Both the position numbers and the translations under genes were made by a program. A DNA stretch of 32,384 nucleotides, taken from NCBI GenBank assembly GCA_019313245.1, contig JAFDBP010000152.1, positions 1-32,384 of the forward strand, given 5' to 3'. Numbering within the stretch: the first letter of the stretch is position 1; each line of letters opens with the position of its first letter. This stretch comes from Deltaproteobacteria bacterium (GTDB lineage: Bacteria; Myxococcota_A; UBA9160; SMWR01). The notes under the pieces are model-generated. The model searched no databases and was not told the origin of the DNA. It saw nothing but the letters and a program-made list of their open reading frames with translations. Of the stretch, positions 15,215 through 23,302 are shown in pieces.

Positions 15215-15416
15215 CTTACTCTCCTCACTTGCGTCTACCGCGGAACCCAGATGTCCTGGCCGCTGATTGCGCTCATTGCACGATTGCGAAACCCAGGTAT
15301 CCAGGCCGCAGAGGCCGATCCTACATGAAATCGCGCAATCGAGTCAGCAAAATTCCTAGCTGGATGTGGCAAAAAACACCCGTTTCGAGTTTCGGCCCTC
15401 ACCCCACCCGCCCGGT

Positions 15417-18404
15417 TCAGATCGCTTCCAGCGCGCGCTCGAGCGCCGCGACCAGCTGGTCCGCGTTGGCTTTGCTGAAGACCAGCGGCGGCCTGATCTT
15501 GATGATGTTGCGGTGGACCCCCTCGATCCCGACGAGCACGCCAGCTTCGCGCATCGCGTTGACGATTGCATGGGTCTCTTCCGCCGCCGGCTCCAGCGTC
15601 TCGCGATTGCACACGAGTTCGACGTCGATGTACAGACCCGCGCCGCGCACGTCGCCGATCGACGGGTGTCGCTCGGCCAGCGATTCGAGACCCGAGCGCA
15701 GGTACGCGCCGACGCGATCCGCGTTTTCCCGCAGCTTCTCGCGCTCCAGCACGTCGAGCACCGCGAGACCCGCCGCACAGGCCACCGGGTTTCCGCCGGT
15801 GGTGGAAAAGAACTCCCGGTTCTCGACGAGCGAGCGCACGATCTCCGGCGTCGTCACCACCGCGGCCATCGAGTAGCCGTTGCCGATGGGCTTGCCGAGC
15901 GTGACGATGTCGGGGATCACCCCGTGGCCCTCGAAACCCCAGAAGTGGCTGCCCGTGCGGCCAAAACCGGACTGCACCTCATCGGCGATGCACAGCCCCC
16001 CCGCGGCGCGGACCTTCGCGAACGCCGCGCGCAGGTATCCCGGCGGCGGCACGATGATCCCGCTGCTGGCGAGAATCAGATCCAGAATGAAGGCGGCCGG
16101 TCGCTCGCCGCGCTCGGCCAGGCACGCGATGGCGTCGTCGAGATGATCCGCGTAGCGCTCGGCAAAGCCGGGCTCATCGCGTCGGTACGGTCCGCGGTAG
16201 CCGTCGGGCGCCGGAACGGTGGCGATGTGGGGAGCCGCCGATTCTCCGGGCCGGAGTTTCGTGGGCGAGAGGTGGGTCACGGCGTCCGTCGTGCCGTGAT
16301 AGGCGTCTCGCATCGCGATGCCGCCGCCATTGCCCGTGTGCGCCCTGGCGAGCCGCCAGGCCAGATCGTTCGCCTCGCTGCCGGAGCAGACGAACATGCA
16401 GACCGAGAGATCGCCCGGCATCGTCGCCACCAGACGATCCGCGTAGTCGATCAGCGACTCGTAGACGTAACGCGTATTGGTGTTCAAGGTCGCCGCCTGC
16501 CGCGACAACGCCTCGACGACGCTCGGGTGGCAGTGACCGACGTGGGGCACGTTGTTGTAGGCATCGAGAAACGCGCGCCCCGAAGCGTCGATCAACCACG
16601 CACCGCGCGCGCGAACCACGTGAAGCGGGCGGTCGTAGAACAGGCTCAAGCCCGGCCCGAGCCGGTCGACACGCCGCGCGAGCAGCGCCTCGATGCCGTC
16701 TTGCCGCTGTGCGAACGCCTCCTCGGGGATCGCGAGGATGGCGTTCGGATCGGGCGAGAGCTCGCGCCAGATGCTCCACTTGCTGGGATCGCAAGCGCGG
16801 GGGACGCCCCCGGAGATCTCGAGCGGGTCGGTCGCGATCTGGAAGTGGATCGGCGTGCCGCAATTCGAAACCCGACCGACCGGGTCGCCCAGTTCGACCG
16901 GATCCCCGACCCGAAGGCCACTCAGCTCAGCTTCTGCGAGGTTTCCGTAACGGGTGTAGAAGCGAACCCCGTCGGAAACGTCGTGTTCGATAACCAGATC
17001 GCGCAGGCCCGGCCTGGGCTCCACCGGGTCGAGTTGCCGAACGACGCCCGCGATTGGTGCGTGTAGCGTGCTGCCGGGCCGCGCGAGCAAATCGATTCCG
17101 AGGTGAAGCGCAGCGGTTTCGGGCGCGCCGCCCGCCGCATCCGCGCCGCAGCCGGGTGCGCCGTGGGGATGGAAGCCGACATCGATCGCGTCGAAGAGCG
17201 CGCCCGAAGCTCGCTCCGCGCCAGCGCCCGGCGACGCAATCTGCTCGGCCGACAGCAGGCGCTTGCGCATGGGCGCCAATTCCCGGCCGAACAGCGGTCC
17301 GATCTCCTCCGCGTGACCGCTCAGCCAGTTCGCAACGCGCGGCGCGTTTGGCGACGCGGGAAAGCGGCAGGCGTTGCGCAGACAGGCGCGGAAGAAATCC
17401 GCCTTCCGATCCAGCAGCCACGGGATCATCCTCGTGTAGCCGTCGATTCCGGCGCTGATGTAGGCTTGATTTTCGGGGTGCTCGGCGACGCGCCAGGTCG
17501 CGACCACCAGACCCATGGTCGTTCGCGCGACGACCAGGTCGAAGACGATCTCGATTTCGTCGGCGCTGAGCGGCTCGACCGAGCCATAGCCCGCCGCGAT
17601 CTCCATCGCCTTGCCAAAGCGATCGCCGCTCGCGGCGATCGCTTCCGAGATCGGAACCGCGATGTCACAGATGAGCGGTGCGTGGATCATGTCGCCGAAG
17701 TCGACCACGCCCACCACGCGGTCGCCCTCGACGAGTGTGTTGTTGAGGCTGACGTCGTTGTGGATGACCTGGGCGCGCATGCTCGCGAGCGCGGGCGACA
17801 CCCGCTCCGTGAAGCGATCGAACACAGCCTCGACGTCGCGGCGCATCTTGGGGTCTCGGATGTGTTGGGTCCGCTTGCGAAGCATCGGAAACTGGGTGAG
17901 GTCCCAGAGCATCTCGTGGCGCGCGGCGGGGTGGAAGAAGCCGCGCAAAGCCTGGCCGAGCCGGGCCGCGATCGCGCCGACGTCGCGGAACAACGCGGGA
18001 GAATGTTGCACCTTGTCGAGTACGTGACCCGGTAGATAGTTGAGCAATCGAACGACGGAGCGCCTCCCGTCGGCGCCCTCGACCGTGCAGCTGGAAGTGC
18101 CCTCGCTAGACGTCACGATGTGGGGGACGGGAAGTTCGGGTGCCACGCGCGCGATGTGCAGCAAGGCCTGGATCTGGAAATCGAGCACTGCCAGATCCTC
18201 GGCGGGATTCGAGATCTTCAGCACGTAATCGCGCCCATCGTCGCAGCGCAGGCGAAAATTCTGATCGCGCTCGCTCACGAGCGCACTCGCCGAACCGCTC
18301 ACGCCGAAGCTTCGCTTGGCGATCTCCTCGGCTTCCGCGAGCGAAAAGTCGGGAGCCTTGGCTTCCAGCACACTCGTGGGTTGGGAATCGGGCGTAGAGG
18401 GCAC
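15417..18404 (-). CDS. Trifunctional fusion: APH-type kinase / M23-fold domain / class III aminotransferase (phospho-lyase-like)
   Basis: 995 residues from GTG 18404 (GGAG ten bases upstream); the open frame beyond it lacks domain sequence. Residues ~20-400 are an aminoglycoside-phosphotransferase-fold kinase: HNDVSLNN (His215, Asp217) and DFGD (Asp235). Residues ~425-530 have the M23/LytM fold: HLGID (H434, D438) and PIHFQ (H520) keep likely zinc ligands, but the two catalytic histidines appear replaced (YGNL for YAHL, PIH for HLH). Residues ~570-995 are a fold-type I PLP enzyme with Lys838 in TLGKPIGNG, closely resembling ethanolamine-phosphate and 5-phosphohydroxylysine phospho-lyases. The family logic is that the kinase phosphorylates an amino alcohol and the PLP domain eliminates phosphate and ammonia. 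Substrate is inferred, not shown. Confidence 0.9.
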   Translation of the reverse strand: MPSTPDSQPTSVLEAKAPDFSLAEAEEIAKRSFGVSGSASALVSERDQNFRLRCDDGRDYVLKISNPAEDLAVLDFQIQALLHIARVAPELPVPHIVTSSEGTSSCTVEGADGRRSVVRLLNYLPGHVLDKVQHSPALFRDVGAIAARLGQALRGFFHPAARHEMLWDLTQFPMLRKRTQHIRDPKMRRDVEAVFDRFTERVSPALASMRAQVIHNDVSLNNTLVEGDRVVGVVDFGDMIHAPLICDIAVPISEAIAASGDRFGKAMEIAAGYGSVEPLSADEIEIVFDLVVARTTMGLVVATWRVAEHPENQAYISAGIDGYTRMIPWLLDRKADFFRACLRNACRFPASPNAPRVANWLSGHAEEIGPLFGRELAPMRKRLLSAEQIASPGAGAERASGALFDAIDVGFHPHGAPGCGADAAGGAPETAALHLGIDLLARPGSTLHAPIAGVVRQLDPVEPRPGLRDLVIEHDVSDGVRFYTRYGNLAEAELSGLRVGDPVELGDPVGRVSNCGTPIHFQIATDPLEISGGVPRACDPSKWSIWRELSPDPNAILAIPEEAFAQRQDGIEALLARRVDRLGPGLSLFYDRPLHVVRARGAWLIDASGRAFLDAYNNVPHVGHCHPSVVEALSRQAATLNTNTRYVYESLIDYADRLVATMPGDLSVCMFVCSGSEANDLAWRLARAHTGNGGGIAMRDAYHGTTDAVTHLSPTKLRPGESAAPHIATVPAPDGYRGPYRRDEPGFAERYADHLDDAIACLAERGERPAAFILDLILASSGIIVPPPGYLRAAFAKVRAAGGLCIADEVQSGFGRTGSHFWGFEGHGVIPDIVTLGKPIGNGYSMAAVVTTPEIVRSLVENREFFSTTGGNPVACAAGLAVLDVLEREKLRENADRVGAYLRSGLESLAERHPSIGDVRGAGLYIDVELVCNRETLEPAAEETHAIVNAMREAGVLVGIEGVHRNIIKIRPPLVFSKANADQLVAALERALEAI

Positions 18405-18442
18405 GGTTGAGGGGCTCCGAGAATGGGAGGCGGAACTGTAGC

Positions 18443-18456
18443 GGATGCGGGCATCC
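18443..18456. promoter_or_regulatory. Small interrupted palindrome in a divergent promoter region
   Basis: GGATGC-GG-GCATCC lies in the 124-base gap between the divergent kinase/aminotransferase gene and the dehydrogenase gene. Its position suits an operator serving both directions. No -10 or -35 elements are clear, so this is only a candidate. Confidence 0.3.
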
Positions 18457-18528
18457 CTCAAACGGGGTGGTAAGCTACGGCGCCCGACGGACAGGCGACG
18501 ACCACCCGTCCAAGAGGAGACACCCCCG

Positions 18529-19554
18529 ATGACTGGAAGAATCTTCGTTACCCGACGGATTCGCGATGCCGGACTCGATCTACTCACCGAAGCCGGTGTC
18601 GAATTGCAGGTCTGGCCCGGCGCCGAGGAAGCCTGCCCGAGCCGGGCCGAGGTGCTCGAGGGTGTGCGCTGGGCGGACGTCGTGCTCTCGGTGCTCACGG
18701 AATCCATCGACCGCGAGGTGATGGAGACCAATCCGCGGCTGCGCGGCGTCGCCAACTTCGCGGTGGGCTTCGACAACATCGACGTGCCGGTCGCGACCGA
18801 ACTGGGCATCCCCGTGAGCAACACCCCGGGCGTGCTGACGGATACGACCGCAGACCTCACCTGGGCGCTGTTGCTATCGGCGGCGCGCAACGTCGCGGTG
18901 GGAGACAGCTACATGCGCGGCGGACACTACAAGGCCTGGGGCCCCAACATGCTGCTCGGCGAAGACGTGTCGCCGGGCGGAGACGGCCGCCAAAAGGTGC
19001 TCGGGATCCTCGGCTTCGGTCGCATCGGCCAGGCCGTCGCGCGGCGCGCGTTGGGCTTCGACATGCGCGTGTTCGCCTACGATCCATTCGCGCGCGAGGC
19101 GATCGAAGCGGACGAACAGGCCGAGTGGGCCGACCTCGACGAACTCCTGCGCGAAAGCGATTTCGTCAGCGTGCATACACTGCTTTCGGACGACACCCGG
19201 CACTTGATCGGCGAACGCGAACTCTCGCTGATGAAGCCGACCGCCTATCTGATCAACGCCGCGCGCGGCCCGATCATCGACGAAGCGGCTCTGGTGCGGG
19301 CGCTGCGCGACAAGACCATCGCCGGAGCGGGTCTCGACGTCTACGAACGCGAGCCCGCGATGGCCGAAGGCCTCGCCGAGCTCGACAACGCCATCCTGCT
19401 GCCCCACCTCGGGAGTGCGACGCGCGGCACCCGCAACCTGATGGCGACGAAGGCCGCCACCAACGCACTGGCGATGCTGAAGGGCGAGCGCGCGCCCAAT
19501 TGCCTGAATCCCGAGGTCTACGACGGCGAGGCATATCGCAAGCGAACGGGCTGA
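18529..19554 (+). CDS. D-isomer-specific 2-hydroxyacid dehydrogenase (glyoxylate/hydroxypyruvate reductase-like)
   Basis: 341 residues from the ATG with AAGAGGAGA about nine bases upstream; a longer frame from 18445 has only a basic, non-conserved extension. The NAD(P)-binding loop GFGRIG is at 162-167. Catalytic residues fit the family: Arg246 in NAARGPIID, a Glu in YEREP (273-275), and His293 in LLPHLGSAT. FAVGFDNID and GVLTDTTADL are hallmarks of the glyoxylate/hydroxypyruvate reductase branch rather than SerA; there is no ACT domain. The reaction is reversible NAD(P)H-dependent reduction of a 2-oxoacid, likely glyoxylate or hydroxypyruvate. It is divergent from the phospho-lyase fusion, and metabolic linkage is possible but unproven. 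Confidence 0.92.
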   Translation: MTGRIFVTRRIRDAGLDLLTEAGVELQVWPGAEEACPSRAEVLEGVRWADVVLSVLTESIDREVMETNPRLRGVANFAVGFDNIDVPVATELGIPVSNTPGVLTDTTADLTWALLLSAARNVAVGDSYMRGGHYKAWGPNMLLGEDVSPGGDGRQKVLGILGFGRIGQAVARRALGFDMRVFAYDPFAREAIEADEQAEWADLDELLRESDFVSVHTLLSDDTRHLIGERELSLMKPTAYLINAARGPIIDEAALVRALRDKTIAGAGLDVYEREPAMAEGLAELDNAILLPHLGSATRGTRNLMATKAATNALAMLKGERAPNCLNPEVYDGEAYRKRTG

Positions 19555-19555
19555 A

Positions 19556-19573
19556 CTCGGACGCGTACCCGAG
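19556..19573. terminator. Short inverted repeat between convergent genes
   Basis: CTCGG (19556-19560) and CCGAG (19569-19573) flank an 8-base loop just after the dehydrogenase stop and before the stop of the convergent HAD gene. The stem is short and has no T-run, so this is weak evidence for a terminator. Confidence 0.2.
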
Positions 19574-19588
19574 CGCTGTGATCTGCGT

Positions 19589-20338
19589 TCAGGCGCCGTC
19601 CAGCAGGCCTTCGACCTCGCACAGATCCTCGATCACGCAGTCGGGCTTTGCCCCGTCGTGTGCTCGAAGTGCGGCCTCGGGATCGGCGATGCGCCGCGTG
19701 ATCCAGGCGGTGCGGATGCCCAGTGGTGCGGCGCCGCCGACGTCCGCGGATAGGCTGTCACCGACGTGGAGCGCCTCCTCGGGTGCGACGCCGAGTTCCG
19801 CGAGCACCGCTTCGAAGATCTCGGGGCGCGGTTTGCGGATGCCGACCGCATCGGAAATCGCCAGCGCGTCGAGGTGGGGCCGGAACCCGCAGTCGTCGAG
19901 CAGGCTCAGCGCCATCGCCGAATGGCTGAAGTTCGAACACAGGCCCAGGCGCGCCCGGCGCGCGAGATCGCCGAGAATCTTCTCGTGGTGCTCGGGAATA
20001 CTGACCTGGTCGCGAATCATTCCCATATGGGTTTGCGTGAGGAGATTCGGAAGTTCCGGCGCATCGATCCCGAGTCGATCGACCACGGCCTCGAAGCGTT
20101 CGAGTGTGGGAAGCTCGAGTCCGCGCGCGTGGCGGGTTTCGCGAAATGCGCGATCGACCTCGGTCAACACGGCGATGAAATGCGCGCGCTCGACGCTCGC
20201 GTAATCCGCCACGACCTCGTGCAGAGCATCGGCCGTCGAGGGCACCCATCGCCCGCCGATCTCGACCCGCGGCAGATCCCGCATCGACAGGTCGACGAGT
20301 GTGTCGAAGAGATCGAATACGACGGCTCGGATGGCCAT
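19589..20338 (-). CDS. HAD-superfamily hydrolase
   Basis: 249 residues. The four HAD motifs are visible: motif I FDLFDTL (Asp9 nucleophile), motif II CSNFS, motif III Lys in RKPRPEIF, and motif IV HVGDSLSADVGGA. The residue two after the nucleophile is Phe, not the Asp typical of phosphatases, so it resembles haloacid-dehalogenase or related branches; the substrate cannot be assigned. The start is only four bases after the cyclase stop, on the same strand, so the two are almost certainly co-transcribed. Confidence 0.88.
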   Translation of the reverse strand: MAIRAVVFDLFDTLVDLSMRDLPRVEIGGRWVPSTADALHEVVADYASVERAHFIAVLTEVDRAFRETRHARGLELPTLERFEAVVDRLGIDAPELPNLLTQTHMGMIRDQVSIPEHHEKILGDLARRARLGLCSNFSHSAMALSLLDDCGFRPHLDALAISDAVGIRKPRPEIFEAVLAELGVAPEEALHVGDSLSADVGGAAPLGIRTAWITRRIADPEAALRAHDGAKPDCVIEDLCEVEGLLDGA

Positions 20339-20342
20339 TGCG

Positions 20343-22481
20343 CTACTTCACCTCGAAGTGACTGACGCCATCCCAATCGGCGCCCGGCGGCTCCTCTCGC
20401 AGCGCGCGAGCGCGCGCGAGCAGGCGCCGGACCGACAGATCATTGGCGCGCTCGCCCGCGAGAGCGTCGAGCAGCTGGATCGCATCGTCGAATCGGCGCT
20501 CTCGGAACGACGCAAGAGCCTCTTCGTAGCGCTCGACGAATCGCTCGACCTCGGGAGGGACCTCACCCGCGCGGCCGAGCAACTCGTAGATTTCGACCGC
20601 GTCGTATTTCCCCTTCACCCGCACGTCGTCGACAAATCGCCACTGATAGCCCGGGCCGGCCCGCTCGCGCACGGCGGCCGTCACGAGCGCCTCCGTTCCG
20701 TAGATGCGATTGAGGCCCTCGATGCGACTCGCGGTGTTCACGGTATCGCCAACCGCCGCGTAGGAGAGGCGCGAGGGGGCGCCCACGTTTCCCACCACGA
20801 CGGGTCCCGTCGCGAGCCCGAAGCGGGTCGGCATGGCGGGGAGCCCGCGCTCGCGCCAATCGAGATTGAGTTCGGCGAGGCGTTCGCGAGCGCGCAGGAT
20901 CGCGTCGACCGCGTGCAGCGCGTGTTGATCGTCATCCGCGGGAGCGCCCCAGAAGGCCACCACGCCATCCCCCGCGATCTCGTTGATGTCTCCGTAGCCG
21001 TCCTGCTGGATCAACTCGAGCAGGGCCGCGAAGTACTCCGCCAGGTGGCGCGTGAGTTCGCTGGGCGTCATCGACTCGGCGATGGTCGTGAAGCCGATGA
21101 CATCGGAGAACAGGATCGTGATGTCGCGCTCGCTGCCGCCGATCTTCGCGGCCTCGCCGCGGCGCAACAGTTCGCGCACGAGTTCCACGGGGACGTATTT
21201 CGAGAACGCGTCGAGCGCGATCCGCATGCGCTCCTGCTCTTCGGCGAGCTGATCCACCTCGGTCAACGACGATTCGATGGCCGCCGACGCTGTCAGGTCG
21301 AGCTGCCCCATGCGCTGGCTGTTGCGCACGAGTTCGCCGAGGGGATGGCTGAAGCGGCGCGAAAGCGCCATCGCCATCAGGCCGGCTCCAAACATCGCGA
21401 GCAACGCAATCGATCCGAAAAGCAAGCGCTGGCGCTGGACGATGCCGAGCAGGTCGTCCTCGGGGATCGCGACGAAGATCGAGAATTGGCGATTGATCCC
21501 GAGCGCAAACGGGCGAAATTGCGCCCAGTAGGTCTCCTTTTCGCTCTCGAAGGAAAATATGTCCGGCGGATTGGCACCGAGTTCGAGATACGCCGCCGCG
21601 CCATCGGCGACGGCGGGAATGCCGAGGCCCTCGGCGCGTTCGAGCAGCGCGCGCGAACTGTTGATCGAATCGTCGAACGCCGGGTGGCTCGGCAGACCGA
21701 TCATGCGCCGCTCCTCGTCGACGATGCCCATCAAACCGTTCGGACTGATGTCGATCTTGCGGGTGAAATTCGAGATATCCGCCAGACTCACGTCGAGAGC
21801 GAGAACGAAGCGCCTCCCGTTGGGAGCCCGCGCGTGAACGGCAGCCGAAATGCCCGGCTCGCCGGTCGTAAAGAAGTAATAGGGGTCCGTCCAGTAGACG
21901 CGCTCGGGAAGCTCCGCTTCCGGTTCCATTCTCTTCGCGTCGCCCACGGCATCCTGGTACCAGGCGCGGACGCGCGGGTCATAGCGCTCGTCGTCCTGCG
22001 GTTCGTCGACGACCCACTCGCGGATCAGCGTGCCTTCGTCGCTCCATTCCTGGAATTCGAGCCGGTCCCCCCACGCCTGCGCGTCCACGCGCCGGTTGCG
22101 CCAGCGATCTTCGAGCCGCAGCAGCAGAAACCCCCGGCCCTGCTCATCGCCGATGTTGAACGAAGAGATCTGGGGAGCTTGATCGAGAACCGGCATGAAG
22201 AGCGCGTTGAGGCTGGCGTTGTCGTTCGGATCGATCAGGCCCGATTCCGCCCAGCGTCGCGACAACAGCAGGATGCGCTGGATCGGGTTGAAGAAGCTCG
22301 TCAGATCCGACTCGGCGCGGCTCATCGCGCGCTCTATCAGGTTGCGCGAAGCGCTCGCGCGGATGCTGTTTGCGGTGTAGATCGTGCTCAGCAGGATCGC
22401 CGCGCTCAACAGCGCGATCATGACCAGCATGTTGCGGGACAGGCTCCGGCGAATGCTGATCGTGCGACGCGGGCCGGCCAT
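20343..22481 (-). CDS. Membrane-bound class III adenylate/guanylate cyclase with extracytoplasmic sensor
   Basis: 712 residues. Membrane helices at ~18-36 and ~352-372 enclose a ~310-residue extracytoplasmic region that looks like a Cache-type sensor (WSDEG, WYQDAV, VYWTDPYYF). A HAMP linker follows (~375-425), then the catalytic domain (~450-640). The two metal-binding Asp are D460 (ILFSDVIGFT) and D505 (IAGDGVVAFW); NTASRIEGLN and the VKGK lysine complete the active site. The remaining ~60 residues form a TPR-like helical pair (YEEALASFRERRFDDAIQLL). It makes cAMP or cGMP in response to an external small ligand. Lys in VKGK favours ATP. GGAG ten bases upstream supports the start. It lies between a class II aldolase and a HAD gene on the same strand. 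Confidence 0.92.
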   Translation of the reverse strand: MAGPRRTISIRRSLSRNMLVMIALLSAAILLSTIYTANSIRASASRNLIERAMSRAESDLTSFFNPIQRILLLSRRWAESGLIDPNDNASLNALFMPVLDQAPQISSFNIGDEQGRGFLLLRLEDRWRNRRVDAQAWGDRLEFQEWSDEGTLIREWVVDEPQDDERYDPRVRAWYQDAVGDAKRMEPEAELPERVYWTDPYYFFTTGEPGISAAVHARAPNGRRFVLALDVSLADISNFTRKIDISPNGLMGIVDEERRMIGLPSHPAFDDSINSSRALLERAEGLGIPAVADGAAAYLELGANPPDIFSFESEKETYWAQFRPFALGINRQFSIFVAIPEDDLLGIVQRQRLLFGSIALLAMFGAGLMAMALSRRFSHPLGELVRNSQRMGQLDLTASAAIESSLTEVDQLAEEQERMRIALDAFSKYVPVELVRELLRRGEAAKIGGSERDITILFSDVIGFTTIAESMTPSELTRHLAEYFAALLELIQQDGYGDINEIAGDGVVAFWGAPADDDQHALHAVDAILRARERLAELNLDWRERGLPAMPTRFGLATGPVVVGNVGAPSRLSYAAVGDTVNTASRIEGLNRIYGTEALVTAAVRERAGPGYQWRFVDDVRVKGKYDAVEIYELLGRAGEVPPEVERFVERYEEALASFRERRFDDAIQLLDALAGERANDLSVRRLLARARALREEPPGADWDGVSHFEVK

Positions 22482-22531
22482 GATCTGAAGTCTCCGCGAT
22501 GCGATTTACGAGTTCAAGTTTCGGTTTCGGT

Positions 22532-23167
22532 CTAGATGAATTCCGTGATCGATGCGAGCCGCTCGATCCCGGCATCGGGAACCAGCGAAACCCTACCGCC
22601 GAACTGCTTGACGTAGAGGCTGAGCTTCGCGGTCTCTTCGATCATGCTCGCCCGCGTGGCGGCCTTGCGCAGGTCGTCGCCGACCGCGATCAATCCGTGG
22701 TTCTGGAGGATCGCCCCGCGGCTGGTCTTCAGCGCCTCGAAGACCGCGTCCGCGAGCTCGCTGCTGCCCGGCATCAACCAGGGCAGCGTCACGGTATCGG
22801 CCAGCGCGACGGCATCGGTGTTGATCGGCTCGAAGGTCTGGTTGCAGATGCCGAAAGCCGTGGCGATGGGAGAGTGGGTGTGGACGGCGCCGGTCGAACC
22901 CGGGCGCGCCTCGTAGGCGCGAAAGTGCATCCTGAATTCGATCGAAGGCTTGTTGGAGCCCTCCACGCGGCTGCCATCGGCGCGAATCCGCACCAGGGAG
23001 TTCTCGTCGAGCGCCCCCTTGAACAGGCCGCTCGGCGTGATCCAGATCGTCTCGCCATCGCTCGACCGGCTGCTGACGTTGCCTCCCGTCGAGGTCAGGT
23101 GTCCATCTCGATAGAGCTCGTTGACGATCTGAACGATTTGTTGGCGCGCCTCTCGATCGCTGACCAT
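22532..23167 (-). CDS. Class II aldolase/adducin family protein
   Basis: 211 residues; AGGAGG lies four to five bases before ATG. Zinc ligands match the fuculose-phosphate aldolase family: His96 and His98 in VHTHSP and His157 in QNHG, with Glu77 (PSIEF) as catalytic acid/base. TSTGGNVSSR near the N-terminus and ITPSG bind the phosphate of the substrate in the family. Length fits. Substrates in this family include fuculose-1-phosphate, ribulose-5-phosphate, methylthioribulose-1-phosphate and 3-oxo-tetronate-4-phosphate; the sequence does not decide. It is 50 bases upstream of the cyclase gene on the same strand, so possibly in one operon with it. Confidence 0.9.
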   Translation of the reverse strand: MVSDREARQQIVQIVNELYRDGHLTSTGGNVSSRSSDGETIWITPSGLFKGALDENSLVRIRADGSRVEGSNKPSIEFRMHFRAYEARPGSTGAVHTHSPIATAFGICNQTFEPINTDAVALADTVTLPWLMPGSSELADAVFEALKTSRGAILQNHGLIAVGDDLRKAATRASMIEETAKLSLYVKQFGGRVSLVPDAGIERLASITEFI

Positions 23168-23302
23168 GCCGCCTCCTTCGTGGAATTCCCTCCCCGGGCC
23201 GCGGGGCGCGGTCCATGGTAACCCGGAGCGGAGCGCTGTGAGGGGGCCTTTTCGGCCGCCCTGACGTGGTTATCCTTCCGGGCCGCAAAAGGAGGATCGA
23301 AG

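Noticed and set aside
15371-15376. T-run (minus strand) after the kinase/aminotransferase gene as an intrinsic terminator
   Set aside because: No GC stem precedes it on the minus strand; only a 3-bp pairing could be found.
18405-18890. N-terminal extension of the 995-residue fusion protein
   Set aside because: The frame is open, but it overlaps the divergent dehydrogenase gene and encodes low-complexity Ser/Arg sequence without any domain.
18529-19554. SerA (3-phosphoglycerate dehydrogenase)
   Set aside because: The core is a 2-hydroxyacid dehydrogenase, but there is no ACT or intervening domain, and the sequence signatures fit glyoxylate/hydroxypyruvate reductases better.
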